A stretch of DNA of 64,000 bases from the NCBI RefSeq assembly GCF_020921035.1, contig NC_063160.1, positions 17,759,095 to 17,823,094 on the forward strand. The letters are read 5' to 3'. Of this stretch, positions 35,440 to 47,604 are shown piece after piece; position 1 is the first letter of the stretch, and the number at the start of each line of letters is the position of its first letter. A model generated the notes under the pieces. The model did not search any database, was not told where the DNA came from, and saw only the letters and a program-made list of their open reading frames with translations. A program made the position numbers and the translations under genes. Source of the stretch: Rhodamnia argentea. Taxonomy: Eukaryota; Streptophyta; Magnoliopsida; Myrtales; Myrtaceae.

Positions 35440-36130
35440 CCATCGAGTTCTGCCTTGTTCTTTATTCATATTGGAATGTCATCTCGCAATGCAAATAGCG
35501 ACTGGTGAGATGCGGCACGAGCCCTTACCAATATGGTGGTGTTAATAACTCATGAGAAAGATTTGATATCTATCCAAATATTAATTGCACGTGTCCCAAA
35601 CTAAACAAATCGCCACTTGCACAAGATTACTCGTTAGCAAGAATCTTAACAATAACTAGGATTCAAAAGGATACCGATACCGGTACCATATTGGGTCTGG
35701 CAAAGCAACATTGCATTTATTGTGTAACAAGCTACGGAGGTTTCTCATGTTAACAATGTATGTGATTCGCGAGTCCTATATCCTAGGAGCAACTATTCAC
35801 TGTAAGCAAAACCTTTGCGCATCTAAACCAGCCCAAAAACACAAGGGTAAGGTCCTGTGGAATCAAGACAATTTATTGAATGATTAAGTGACAACGTATT
35901 CGTCAAAGAAGTACATCTATTTTTCAATTCGTTCCGAAGGAAAGTTGGTAAAAGAAAATAATTGGAGCTAGCCAAAGACCGTCGAGACAGGGTGGCAAAG
36001 GCCAATGATCTCCCAAAGTTTTTGCTTGCATAAAGCACACGGAGTATTCCTTTCTTTCAAAATTATTTGAAACGAAATATCTCCTAGGACCAAAAAGCAG
36101 TTTACACGAAACAAACGGACACTAGGTTCA
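35440..36130 (-). repeat. Inverted dispersed duplication, right copy
   Basis: Reverse-complement counterpart of 23650-24430, in matching order, with 'ttccgaaggaaag' at 35934 and 'ctcccaaagtttttgcttgc' at 36012. The copies differ by numerous small changes and short indels. Confidence 0.7.
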
Positions 36131-36329
36131 AAGGTATCCGCAGCAAGGAAATTACTACACTAACTCTCGAAGCATAAAATCCCGGAACCTTTGGGATCCA
36201 TAGGGGAGGCGAAAGATGGCTAAAATAAGAGACTAGGGTACAACAGGACAGCGACAGACATGAGGGCTGAAGAAAATGCTCCAGAAACTATAGCTAATTC
36301 ATAGACCGAAAATTGATTGGCTCCAGAAT

Positions 36330-39300
36330 CTAGTGAGCACGGGTCATCTTCATCTTTGGCATTGATTTCTTCATTTGGCGGGCACGCTCCTTAGCTTCTT
36401 TCTTCCGAAGAGACTCTGCACTAAGTTTTGCTTCAGCCTCTTCCAACATCCTCTTTTTCTCTGCCTTCTTTTTCTGCATGGCTTCTTGCCTGGCATTATG
36501 GAGTTCTTTATATGCCTCTTGGAGAGCCTTTGATCTGGTAGCTTCGGTTTTGGACCGTGCCTGCATGTGCACCATATCAAACTTCTGCTTTAGAATTAAC
36601 CAGAACCACTCATTAGCAAGAACAACCATTGCCTGCTGCTCACCTGAGAACTAAGCTTGTAACGCCCTACTAGATCAATGTAATATGGTACAAGAGCCAC
36701 CAAACGTGTCATATCCGCCATGTGATTAGCATCTGGGAGAGCAAACTTAAACAATAGCATCTTCTTGTGAGCAGTAGAGTGCTGATCAGAGAAATGCATG
36801 GAAATAAAACCCTTTCCAAATTTTTCAAAAGCCTTATCCCCCAGCACCTGCAGAAACAACAACTCTCCCGCATGAGCAATAGTTCAGACTCTTCATAAAT
36901 GCGTGTCATGAAGAAAGTGTCCACATTAACATACACCTGGGCTCCCAAGTGAAGCATGATGCAACGGAATCAAGAAACAGAATGAGCCAAAATCAGGCAG
37001 ACTGGAACAGAGGATTCATTTGGCCAAGGACATATCCTTTTGTTTTTCATCATTTAAGGATCAAAAAGTAATACTGCGGATGCCAAAGGAAATAGGCAAA
37101 AGTACTACAATTTACAACTCCATAAACTGTATGTAGAAAGATTTGGGCACTGAACTTAGTCACGAAAAAAAATAAAAAGAAAAGAGAACACTGCAATTTT
37201 AAGATCCAAGATAAATATAGCGCAGCAATTCATAAGTAGGAGTAAGCAATTCATGTCATAGTCATCAAACTAGAAATCAAGCAGGTTATCTGTATAAGAA
37301 AGTTACAAGGACCAGCAAGAATATAATCAGGTTTTGCAACCACAAATAGAAGGAATCTTTCTTTATATCATCTGCAAGAAAGTTGACAATCTCGGAGGTA
37401 AGTAGAACAAGACGAATATGTTGGTGGAGGAAGTGCAGTGATCGTGGACATGGAGAGATGGTTTGTTCCAACACATCTGGAAATCACCGTCTTACTCTTC
37501 CAATCAACATATATTATCAATTAATAATGGATTTCTTACACGTCTGCATCATCAATTAATAACGAATTTTTCCCAAAAAACATTTCGCCCGGAGGAAAAT
37601 TCAATCTGACGTACAAGTTATGGAATGAAATTGACAGCCAAAAGAATCAGAGCAATTTCATGCCCTCAATCAAACAGTCAAGCAACCACAGCTGTACTTG
37701 GTAAATGTTGAACTGCGAAGAGGTGAATTCCATCAGTACAAGAAAGAACAAGCATAGACCAACCTGATCAAGCACCGCCTCTGTTATCAGATCCCCAGCA
37801 ACCTCCTTGGACTCTGAAATAACCGCCAACTCATCAGCAACCCACTTCCTCCCACCAGGAGGTGATAGAAGTCCAGCAAATCTCTGCAAGTCCCTCACTT
37901 CTTTCTGCATCCCTTTAGCTGCCTTCTTCTTTGTCACAGCAAAAATCACATGATCCATGGCATCATCGTTCATGTAGACCTCAAAAGTAATCTCATCACG
38001 GCATGGCACTATCAGATTGTACATCCTCGATATCAAATCATGCCTGCTCTTTAACTCCATAGTCGCCAATAGACCTTCCAAAAAGTCATTCCACATCAAC
38101 AAGAAAAGGTTAAAGAAATTGAAAACGTCTTAGATGGAGCATGTTATGACTATCAAATCTTGCCATGTCCCCAAGTTCTGACAAAAATTTCACAACTACA
38201 ACCGAAAAACATAAGGAACTTTCCACTATTTCTACTTGAAACCATACAGCTTAAAGTTGGATAGAATTTTATTGGTCTAACATTACGCCAGCAATTTTCA
38301 GCAGCAAAAGGATAGGGGATGAACCGAAACAGTCCGATCCTCCAAAATTTGATTCCATAGCAACAAGAAACATCATACATCCAAGGAAATTTAACTTGGT
38401 GTTGCCCTGACAAGCATATCCTTCCCAGACATGATATAATAATTAAGAGAGCTAAACTCGCGAGGAAAAGCTAACTACTGTGAGACTTTCTTCCGGCACA
38501 ACAGTCCCCAACTTTGAACGGAGAGAAAATTGTAATTCACAACCAAAAACAGAAAAGAAAAGAAAAAAACTTCCCGCGTTCTATTCTTGCAATAATAGGC
38601 TACCATCAAAAGTTCAAGGGTCACTTGACAGTTAAAATTTCAAGGTGAAGGAAACCAGATTTTCAAAATACTTATCGGGAAAACGGCCCAAAATACACCA
38701 TTATGGCTAAAGAAACACCTATCCAATGTGCACAAATTACCATCAAACCTAGCTAACGAAAAGAAGGGGGCAAATCACGAGATAAAGTCAGCCAGGCATA
38801 CCTTGGCAAAATCTTCGTCCACTCGCGTAAAATTTGAATACATTCTGCCCTTCTTTGAGCAAAAGAGGCGAGTCATCTCCTTCCCCAACACCCAACAAGC
38901 TGAAATTCTTCTCGAAAATGGAATCCTTCGTCGCAAACTTGGTCGCCCAAGCAAGCGCAAGGTTCTCATTCTCGCGCTTGCCAGTGAAAAAGTTGATCCC
39001 GAACATCACCAAGAAACTTATGCACGCAATCTCCACGGTATAAGATCTCGAAGTCGGCTTATCTTTCGACGCCGGTTTGAGGTCCGGGCTGGGGCCGCTA
39101 GGTGCAGTGGCATCTTGGGTAACTTCGATGGACTCCGCGGGTCGTTCAACGACGGGAAGGCCTTCGAATTCGTCTTCGTCCCAGAAATCAAAGCCCGCGG
39201 AAGAGGGCTTCAGAGGATCCTGAGAGGGAGTTGGGAGGTCCGAGTCATGAATCACCTTCGGATCCGGAGTCGGGACATCTCCGGATTCGGATTTAGCCGA

Positions 39301-39534
39301 GGGAGGAGACGGAGGAGGGTGCGATTCGGATTGAGTCAGAGGAGGGGATCGGAGATCGGAGAACTGCAGGGCCTCGAACGATTCGTCTTCGTCGTCGGCA
39401 TCGAAGCCCTCGAAGTGGGAATCGGCGAGGCATTTCAAGGAAGAGAGATGGATGAGGAGAAGAGAGAGAAGGGAGAGGAGAGAGAGGGAGCGTATCAGAG
39501 GCGAGAGGGGCGAGGCAAATAGTGGTTTCGCCAT
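36330..39534 (-). CDS. CCDC47-like ER membrane protein (At5g49945 type, DUF1682)
   Basis: Four exons: 39534-38802, 38074-37764, 36847-36644 and 36560-36330, giving 492 residues with frame kept at every GT-AG junction. The start at 39534 (MAKPLFASP) is followed by a leucine-rich signal sequence (about residues 10-35), an acidic luminal region rich in Asp, Glu and Pro, one transmembrane segment (VEIACISFLVMFGINFF, about residue 180) and the conserved cytosolic domain (NVFKFYASGRRFCQG|LLATMELKSRHDL, ISMHFSDQ, MLLFKFALPDA). It ends in a long charged coiled coil (RQEAMQKKKAEKKRM...PKMKM). Family members are ER proteins; in animals CCDC47 is a subunit of the PAT complex that helps insert multi-pass membrane proteins and binds calcium. 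That role in plants is inference. Intact and of normal length. Confidence 0.92.
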
Positions 39535-39699
39535 TGGAGACGGGGAGAGAGGGAGAGAGAGAGAGATGATGGTAGCGATGGCGGAACCAGAAGGTCGTCC
39601 AAGGACGGTGACGGACGGAGAAGTGAGAATGTCAAATTGGCATGCGAAAGAGAGAGCCGGAAGAAAAGGCAAACGATGCAAACGTCATTAATCATGGAA

Positions 39700-41398
39700 T
39701 AAATTTTCCATATAGACGTTGAATTAGTGATTAATCCTACATAAAAAAAAATCGATTCTTTATTCTTGTGCTTCAAGAGATCATTTCATCGATAAAAACA
39801 AATAATGTCGTAATCCTAATAAAATCATTTATCGACTGAATTCTGATCATTTTTAATTTCATTACGCATAAGTAATTCTACCTTGTCACAATAAAAAATA
39901 ACTTGAAATTCATAATTAAATGACGTTTTTCTTGGCAGCATCAATAAATAAATAAAAATTCACATCCATCGAAATTTTTCTGACTTGATTGCTGGCTGAT
40001 ATCAACTACTTCATTAGTTAATTTACAAAAAGTAGAGGATACCTCTCTCTTTATATTAAGTTAGTAGCAAGCAATATGGATGATCTAATGAACATTTTGC
40101 TTCCAACTTTTTGATCTTATCTCCATTCATGTGATTAAGCCCTTTCAAGTTTGAATCCACAACCCCAAGATTTGTTGATCAACTCAATCTCAGAAACAGG
40201 ATCGTTATCTTAAGACCGTCAACTGGGGGAGATTGGCGAGCTGAGTGGGTCAATTGCACCAGCTGAGCTCCTAAAGGCTCTGACATTGATGCGTTTGGTG
40301 AATTTCGACCCTTCTAGTTTCAAAGGCATGATCGTAGCATCACTGATGAAAAGTTTGTGGCAGTAGTTCCTCCACCTCAAGTCAAGTTTGCCAACCTTTG
40401 GGAAAGGCTACTAATGTGCGCTTAATTTACATCGATTAATCCGTCTACGGACGACTCAATCGAGACCCCTTAAGACATCGAACATCTAAATAACCATCTT
40501 GCGGTAAACAATATGGTATTTGCCTATGCAAGTGGAACTTAATGTTGAATAGATTAAGCAAAGTTAATTGGTAACTCATAGCGGGTTCCTAAGTTTTTCA
40601 TTCATTGGGAGATAGAATACATTTGCATGTAGATTGAGCAGTGGCAAGAGGACTTGGATCTGCATGAGCAAGAAAAACAGCAGTGACGTTCATACGCACG
40701 AGCCAGCAGTGCAAAGAGAAGCAAAGCCAACTGGATTACCAAGAAACAGAGCAATTCATCAAAAAGATGTAAACTAATGCCAAACATTGAGAGAAGCAAT
40801 TCTCCTCGTGCAAGATTTACTCCATTTCTGGAAAGTCCGTCCTACAAGGGCAAAGAATGAAAGGAAACATAAATGATAGTTGAAGAAAGGTTTCCATGAA
40901 AATCTGTAAACTCTCAAGCAAATAGCATCACAAAGTCATCCCTTCGTACCTAACGAAACGCTCTGTACTCATGCTAAATCAACAACACTTGAATACAGAG
41001 AGAGAGAGAGAGAGCGTGGCGGTTGGGATGGCTTTCGTTCTCCACCTAATTAAAGGATGCAAAAGAGTCCCAAGTATTACCTTAACGCTGCAACTTCGAG
41101 TACAGGTGGATCAAACATTAAAACTACTATTAAGGAAGATGATAAACAGGATGTGAGATCAAAAAGAGGAATTGGCTAGAACTAAGTTTGCAAACAACAA
41201 GCAGCCCAGTAGATAAATGGTCGTCCTCACCCAGTACCTTACTTATTGTCTTAACCTTGAAACAACAGATTCCCACTTGCCCATCTCTCTCTTTCACTCT
41301 GTACATCAAGTATTGAAGTGAAAGCAAAGCAACCCAAACCCTGACCTATCATCAAATAATCCATCCTCCTTGCAGCCAATTCTCATTTCACCCTAACC
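39700..41398. other. Intergenic, with possible LRR-like relic
   Basis: No supported gene. At about 40225-40370 the plus strand weakly resembles leucine-rich-repeat receptor sequence (GELSGSIAPAELLKALTLM), then hits a stop. A short GA run (about 40997-41014) lies in the probable 5' leader of the WEB gene. Confidence 0.35.
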
Positions 41399-42109
41399 AT
41401 GGAAGACCAACATCTCTGCCAAAAGCTTCCTATTGACTATCATGCCAATGTCGATACTTCCCGCGCCTTCAGTTCGGTCAAACAAGCCGTCGCCATTTTC
41501 GGTGAGCGACTTCTCGCTGGTGACATGCACTCCCCTAAGCCTCATAACAGCCCCAAACCAGAGGTAGACACCTCATGGAGCTTCAGTACACCCAGTCCCA
41601 TGGGGCAACTACCACCGAGAGAAGAAGCTGAGGGCGAGCAACATGCTTTAAGCAATAGCCTAAAGAAACTTGAAGCAGAGCTTGCGGAAACAAAGTTGGA
41701 GCTAAAGTTACTAAAGGAGCGTGAGTCTGAAACTGAGGTTGCTCTGGCTTCCCTGAATGCTGAACTGCACAAGAACATGTCAAGGTTAGCTCGAGCTGAA
41801 GCTGCTGCAGCAGCAAAAGCCGCGGCGACCAGAAGATCAATTGATTTTGAAAGGGGAACTGGGGCTGATGCCATGGAAGAGCAAGAGAAAATGAGCGAAA
41901 TGGTGATCAGGATGGAGAACTCCCCCACTTTGGCTCAGATACTGAGTATCAGTGAGATGGGGGACTACTCTGGATGTGTGAAGGAGAAGAAAATGATGAA
42001 GAAGAAGCCTATTATTCCACTTGTAGGAGACTGGTTTTCCAGGAAGAAAAGATCTCCCACAACTCATTTACATGAGCCTCTCTACTCTTCACCTCATTTT
42101 TTCACTTGA
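41399..42109 (+). CDS. WEB family coiled-coil protein (At3g51220-like, DUF827)
   Basis: A 236-residue single-exon frame. The N-terminus has VDTSRAFSSVKQAVAIFGERLL, the short conserved motif typical of small WEB family proteins. It is followed by a Pro-rich linker and a long heptad-like coiled coil (about residues 80-145: SLKKLEAELAETKLELKLL...SLNAELHKNMSRL), then an Ala-rich segment. The basic C-terminal part has KKKPIIPLVGDWFSRKK, a second conserved motif. Larger WEB1/PMI2 relatives govern chloroplast photorelocation; for the small members the function is not established. Length fits the small subgroup. Start choice: the only upstream ATG in frame with the conserved motif. Confidence 0.85.
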   Translation: MEDQHLCQKLPIDYHANVDTSRAFSSVKQAVAIFGERLLAGDMHSPKPHNSPKPEVDTSWSFSTPSPMGQLPPREEAEGEQHALSNSLKKLEAELAETKLELKLLKERESETEVALASLNAELHKNMSRLARAEAAAAAKAAATRRSIDFERGTGADAMEEQEKMSEMVIRMENSPTLAQILSISEMGDYSGCVKEKKMMKKKPIIPLVGDWFSRKKRSPTTHLHEPLYSSPHFFT

Positions 42110-42961
42110 GTGTGTAAATTTCATGGTGTTGGAAACCCAGTTTCTCATCACAGTTGCCTGCGACTGTTGTTGATTTTTAATCTCATGATCATCTTTTATG
42201 GAAAGAATCACAAGCAAGCAAACAAAGTATCGGTTCATAAAAAGTGCTACACATGAACTACGCAAAAGTGCCTTTTCAACTGGATGAAAAAAGCACGTCG
42301 CGATCACTAATCAGTCTACTGTCATATATGTAGTGCAGATGAAGACATGTCAGACATGTCTAGATATGTCCATACGCACGTAGATAATTCAACCTTATTA
42401 GTTCTCAAGTATGCCTTGGCAATATCGATAGATCAATCGATTGAGAGAGAGAGAGAGCACCAAATAAACTATCCATTCACTGCTTTCTACACATGGTAAA
42501 CTGTGTAGAAAGGAAGCAGTAGTTCTTATGCTGGTACAGGGAAGAATCTCAACATATACAAGGACATACACATCTGGTTAATAAATAAACCAAAGAAGAT
42601 TTCTCCCTATTTCATGACATAATCCTCAAGCTCAAATATGTGAGCGAGTCTATTTAGATAGCTTAGTCCTCGTAAGATATAACCAAATGCAAACTTCTTG
42701 TGGCTAGTGCTTCTCATACCACCACACTATGCAAGGGAAAGATGGACGCATACAGTCTCTCCATCCACACTTCCTCTTCTTAGAAAAAATGAAAAAACAT
42801 CCAACTTTTCCCTATTAGATCCTGCTGTCAATTGAGAAGCACAAAATGGTTACCCATCCACAAAGTGTACCGACATGTCGCGGGGCAAAAAACAAAGACC
42901 TTTATTTGCCCTAAGTCAAAACAGACGAAGCCAAATGCACCGTGCCATTATATGTAGCCTT
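42110..42961. other. Convergent intergenic region
   Basis: Holds the 3' ends of the WEB gene (+) and CMC4 (-). Nothing else is seen apart from a short GA run at about 42442-42457. Confidence 0.5.
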
Positions 42962-43653
42962 TCATTTAGGCTTCTGTTTCAGAAGGCCAGAGACAGAAGC
43001 ACAGTGGGTTGATTTGTAATCACATTGCTCGCAGCAAGATTGCAGCGCCTCAATGAACTTCAGACACCTGAACAAATTAAAACACCGGTCAAAACTTGAC
43101 GAAGTAACAAAGAAAAAGAGATCATATTTCATCTGAGACGTTAGACAATCTCATTTAAGCAAGAGCACCCATTCATCTTCGTACACATCCGACACATGAT
43201 CCCAATGAAACTGGGTCGATGACAAGACAGCACAGAAGGCAAGCCAGCGTCCCAAGCACTCTTGACTCGATCTGTTTAGCTAGGAGAAACACAGAGACGG
43301 TATCAAAAAGTAGAATGACTTGTTCCGATACATGAATCCATAAGCGTTTCAGGCCCTGTGATGCGAGGAAAATTTGCCGCGCAGTGCGGCGGACTAATTC
43401 ATTCAATCGCAGCATTCGCAATCAATCCAACACAGACACAATCAAGGAACACATCACCCCCGCACGCCAAACGAACGAGTAATGCACAAATAAAGCTCAG
43501 CGATTGCTGCCCGAAACGAGGGGCAATCAAATAACGTGAGTTGGCAAAAAAGGCGTGAAGAGGAACACAAACTTCTGAGGAATGAAATTGTTCTTGGTGA
43601 GACAGGCTTGGATGTCGCACGCCTCCTTCTTGCACGGCTCCTTGCTCGGCTGC

Positions 43654-43658
<5 letters not shown>
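42962..43658 (-). CDS. CMC4: CMC4-like twin Cx9C mitochondrial protein
   Basis: Two exons, 43658-43573 and 43067-42962, encode 63 residues. The intron interrupts a lysine codon (CAG AA|G). Cysteines fall at 9, 14, 19, 30, 40, 41, 44 and 51, giving C9-x9-C19 and C30-x9-C40: the twin Cx9C pattern of a CHCH helical hairpin, oxidised by the Mia40 system in the mitochondrial intermembrane space. The words CKKEACDIQACL and SCCEQCDYKSTHC match plant proteins annotated as Cx9C motif-containing protein 4, related to yeast CMC4 and human MTCP1-p8. The ATG is immediately preceded by a CT microsatellite in the 5' leader. The gene is easily missed because neither exon is long. Exact role in respiratory-chain assembly is not known. 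Confidence 0.88.

Positions 43659-43684
<26 letters not shown>
43658..43684. repeat. (CT)n microsatellite in CMC4 5' leader
   Basis: About 13 units, abutting the start codon of CMC4 on its upstream side (GA in the gene's sense direction). Confidence 0.9.
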
Positions 43685-43688
<4 letters not shown>

Positions 43689-43689
43689 A

Positions 43690-45265
43690 AAAATGGCGGA
43701 CGGAAGAGTTTTCCAAGACTTGGACTGTTTCGTCACAAAACATGACGGGGGGAACCGAACCCGGTGCCGCCGCGTGAGAAGCTTCGAATTAGATTCGATC
43801 GGAACGGGCCGGATCTTCTTGAGCAGCGACCTGGATATCACACAACCCGACTTTTTTATGGCCTAATGACGATAATGGGCTTGTCTGCTAAGCCCAAAAT
43901 ATGGGCCCAAAATGTGCATCAAGATCCATGAAGCTGCCCCTCTTTTTAAGTAAACACTAGTAAAGATAAATTAATCGGTGGCAGCGTGACAACAACACTA
44001 CTTATTTATTCCGATTAAAGTTAGGTATTGAGGGAAAGAGAGAAACTTGTGGCATTCGCTTTGTCCATCTTTGAAGCCAAAGTTCAAACGACGCATCCTT
44101 CATATGTCCCTCCAACTGAAAAAAATAAAATAAAAGAACAACAAAAAGAGAGAACCATTCATCCCCATTTAATTCTTAAAATACATATGATATTAAGCTC
44201 AAATCCGCACAAATCCCAACCTTACGTTCCTATACGAACCGATAACAAATTGTTAAAGCATCATACATGTCCGATTCATCAAGTTTTGCCCATTCCTCTC
44301 GCGAGAATATCAAGATATCCAGGACATTGATAAATTTGTGTTACTTTTGAATTGTCTATGGGAAGATTTGGATAATAAATTGTGCAGTTCAAAGCTTTTA
44401 AAATTCAAAGATGAACAAAATTGCAATCTCAAGTTTTGTAAGGTATTCGCGGAGGGGAGCCGCTTCATCTCAGTTATCCATCTACGAACTAAGGGTGGGC
44501 TATTTAAACTTACGCCCAAGGTGGACGCTTCGAAAAGTGTTAGAAGTTAGAACCCTTTTCAATCTCCAAGAACTTTAAACTCATCACCACCACCACCTAA
44601 AGATTCTTGAAAATCAGGTGCTTATGTTAACAAACAATCGTGTGCTTTTTTTCTCTTAATATTTACGAGAAAGGGAACAAGTTTTATGACTAAAAACGGC
44701 AACATCGCAACGCACCAGCAAGCAGCAGCAACCCCAGATGATGTTATCTTTCGAATTTACAAGAGACACTCGAAATCTGAAACAAGCACCCAGAAAAGGA
44801 GCAGCTCTGTCTCAAGAGCTTAATGATAAATCTCCACATGATGACCACCACACCATTGACAGACGCAGAGAGAGAGAGCTGAAGGTGGGTATCGAATATG
44901 ATGGAGGGGAGAATCCAGTCCTCGTCAGTCCTCGTCAGAGCAGAGCCCTTTTAGCTCAGCAAACCTCTGCTTTTTTTTTTCTGTCTACCTTTTTTTTTGT
45001 TTTTTCCACTTTCTGTCTACCTTTAACTCTGTTCAATGATTCATGTATTCCTCCTCTTTACCTTAATACTTTTCATGTACCCGAAGTCGGGGTTCTTTTA
45101 CTGTTCCCCTCTCTCACCTCACCTTCATAAAAATCTAAACTTTATTAGTTTGGAATAGAATAAGCTACCCTTTCACTATCCCCCAACCATCCTACCTCTT
45201 GTTAACCCACACAAACAAAACACAGACCCAAGAAGTCGACAGCTACATATGTTACGAGGCCTGAC
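43690..45265. other. Intergenic between CMC4 and RLCK
   Basis: No gene or recognisable element is seen. The last 500 bp are pyrimidine-rich, as expected of the 5' leader of the kinase gene. Confidence 0.4.
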
Positions 45266-46351
45266 ATGGAGGAATTCGAGTATGAAGAGCTGGTCAAAGC
45301 AACAGAGAGCTTCTCCCCCAGCAGGCTCATTGGAAAAGGCAGCCATGGATGCGTCTACAGAGGTGTTCTCAGGGATCACCGAGTGATCGCCGTCAAAACA
45401 CCGTCTCTTGGCCTTCGAGCCCTCCGCGACAACTCCAAGCTCCGCAACGAGACTCGCGTTTTATCATCACTTGCCGAGCCTCACAACTCTTCTTCTTCTT
45501 CTTCTTCTTCTTCTTCTTCTGCTGATCATGTGATAAAGCTTCTAGGAACCAGCCAGGACCCATCACAGAACAAGCTCCTGGTAATGGAGTTCATGCCCAA
45601 TGGCTCTCTCCACGACTTGCTTCATCCTCCTCCATCCAATGATGCCCCACCGCCGACTTGGCCCGCACGTCTGAGGATCGCTCTCCAGGTGGCGCGCGCG
45701 CTCCAATCCCTTCACGAGAGGAAGCCCTTCATCGTCCACAGAGACATCAAGTCCACCAACGTCCTGTTCGATTCAGACTGGAACGCCAAGTTGGCCGATT
45801 TCGGGCTCGCCGTGGTGGACGGCGATGACCGACTCTACACGCCGGCCGGTACCATCGGCTACTTGGACCCTAATTACACTTGTCCTAGCAAGTTGAGCCG
45901 CAAAAATGATGTCTTCAGTCTTGGGGTTGTGTTGTTGGAGATCATGAGTGGGAGGAAAGCCATGGATGTGTCGAAGCAAACGGCCTCGATAGTCGATTGG
46001 GCAATCTCCCTGATTGAAGGGCAAAGAGTGATGGACATTTGTGATCCCAGAATCCCATTGCCCAGCGTAGTACCCTTCACGCACATGGTCCACATCGCGG
46101 GACGTTGCGTAGCAGCCGACGGAGGCTCTCGACCATCGGCCTCCGAAATCGTCGCGGAGATGGAGAGAGTTCTTATCCATCATCGAGTTCGGGTACCGAC
46201 TTGGCTCAGCCCGTGGGGGAGCCTAGTTTTGCTGAAGAGGTGGCGGGGAAAACATGCCAGAAGATGGGACACGAGCGCTTTGGTGAAACGTGGAGCACAA
46301 AAAGGAGAGAATCAGGGAGATAAGCTAAGTGGCGAAGGAAGTGTAGCTTGA
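45266..46351 (+). CDS. Receptor-like cytoplasmic Ser/Thr kinase, At5g23170/At3g51990-like
   Basis: A 361-residue intronless protein that is almost entirely kinase domain. Seen in order: FEYEELVKATESFS, glycine loop GKGSHGCVYRG (about residues 23-33), VAVK-type lysine in VIAVKTP, EFMPNGSLHDLLH, catalytic loop HRDIKSTN, DFGLA, activation-segment GTIGYLDPNY, DVFSLGVVLLEIMSGRKAMD, RPSASEIV. All catalytic residues are present, in contrast to the two pseudokinases in this window. It lacks a signal peptide and transmembrane segment, so it is cytoplasmic. A run of about 12 serines between the beta4 and beta5 strands is encoded by a TCT microsatellite (about 45487-45521) and is probably a variable surface loop. 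The closest relatives I recall are Arabidopsis At5g23170 and At3g51990. Substrate unknown. Confidence 0.9.
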   Translation: MEEFEYEELVKATESFSPSRLIGKGSHGCVYRGVLRDHRVIAVKTPSLGLRALRDNSKLRNETRVLSSLAEPHNSSSSSSSSSSSADHVIKLLGTSQDPSQNKLLVMEFMPNGSLHDLLHPPPSNDAPPPTWPARLRIALQVARALQSLHERKPFIVHRDIKSTNVLFDSDWNAKLADFGLAVVDGDDRLYTPAGTIGYLDPNYTCPSKLSRKNDVFSLGVVLLEIMSGRKAMDVSKQTASIVDWAISLIEGQRVMDICDPRIPLPSVVPFTHMVHIAGRCVAADGGSRPSASEIVAEMERVLIHHRVRVPTWLSPWGSLVLLKRWRGKHARRWDTSALVKRGAQKGENQGDKLSGEGSVA

Positions 46352-47600
46352 GGGATTGCAGTGGAGGAGGATGAGGAGGAGGACGATGATGGTGTATAAT
46401 ACATGAGAGGACCGAGTCGGGGCGAGATGGGCGATGACTGACTCGGTGGGTGAGTTGGAGAAGGAGAACCCGAGTTGGTCAACGGCGGGGGGCGGGGGAT
46501 GAAATGGAAATCCACGTCACGAGCTGCGGGGCATGTAGTCCAAGCACAAGATTCCCAAAATAGTTGGTGGAGGCAGAAAATGAAAATTAAAGGGGGAAGA
46601 ATTCCTTGCTGATTGAGATAGTCCTTTCATCTCTGTAAAGAATTTTCTTGACTGGTTTTCGCACCAACTCCATCTTTGCCGATGGAGCTTCCTACCAATC
46701 AATTTATTTGCAGAGTCTGTGCTGCCACGGCATGTTAATTTGTTTGTCCATACTTTGATTTCAGCCCAAGAAGATGCACCTTTTCCACAGATTAAGGATC
46801 CGTCGAACATGAAACCGGGCACAAGGAAACTGCATGCGAGTGAGAGAGATATGCGGTGTTGATGACGGGCGGGATAAACTCTAATTAGATAGAAATTTTT
46901 TAAAAATAACTTAAGAAACCGTGTCATATTCGAAGACAGCCAACTACTGTAGCCTCCGACTACCACCGGTTGTCCTTGCCGGCGAGCGACGGCGTTCCGA
47001 CAACTAAGGGTGAAAATGAGTCTAAATGCGATAATCGCAAGAGGTTTGTATAGATCATCCTCTCTCCACCACCTCCTGGTCGCATTCGTCCATGTCGAGC
47101 CCAACCGTCCACACGTGGCTCAAGAGCCGGTTGTTCACCTGGAGGTGGGCGAAGAACGGCCAGCACAGCATTGGGTTCCGGTGTAGAACCTCCTACTACA
47201 AGGCCTACCCCCATGACGCACCCGCTTTCCGCCGTCCGTTGCCTCTGTCAGCTCCTCCGGGGCGGCAGCGCTTCCTTCAGAAGAAGTGTCTGTTGAGGGT
47301 CGTGACGCTCCAAAGCAGCTCGCCCATGGAGGAGCCATGGAGGAGCCGATCTGAGAGGATTTTCAAATAGCTTCATACCACTAAAGTTTTTCAAAGATTT
47401 TGAATCATATTTTATGTTGAAGTATTTTCAAATAAAGATTTTAAAATATTTTCAAATGACAAAGGATTTTCAATCTTCGCACCAAATATATGATGAGATA
47501 TTTTACGATCCGAAAGATATATGAAGGATTTCAATTTCATCGTATCATATCTTATCTCAATCGAATCAACCTTAACACATTGCACATGTCTTCATACTAT
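46352..47600. other. Intergenic, with an unexplained GC-rich block
   Basis: Nothing is recognised. 47080-47345 is distinctly GC-rich with open frames on both strands, but none matches a known protein. It could be a fragment of a lost gene. Confidence 0.3.
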
Positions 47601-47604
47601 TTGT

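Noticed and set aside
38728-39691. Long plus-strand open frames rich in Arg/Glu
   Set aside because: They are antisense to exon 1 of the CCDC47-like gene, whose minus-strand frame has clear family motifs and splice sites.
40225-40370. LRR receptor kinase fragment
   Set aside because: Only weak word-level similarity over about 45 codons before a stop; kept as a remark, not as a feature.
41583-41928. Minus-strand frames of 85-128 codons
   Set aside because: Antisense of the WEB coiled coil; Ser/Ala-rich composition is the mirror of heptad codons.
45773-46183. Minus-strand 136-codon frame
   Set aside because: Antisense of the kinase domain of the RLCK gene.
47080-47370. GC-rich frames on three registers
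   Set aside because: All stay open through composition; none resembles a protein.
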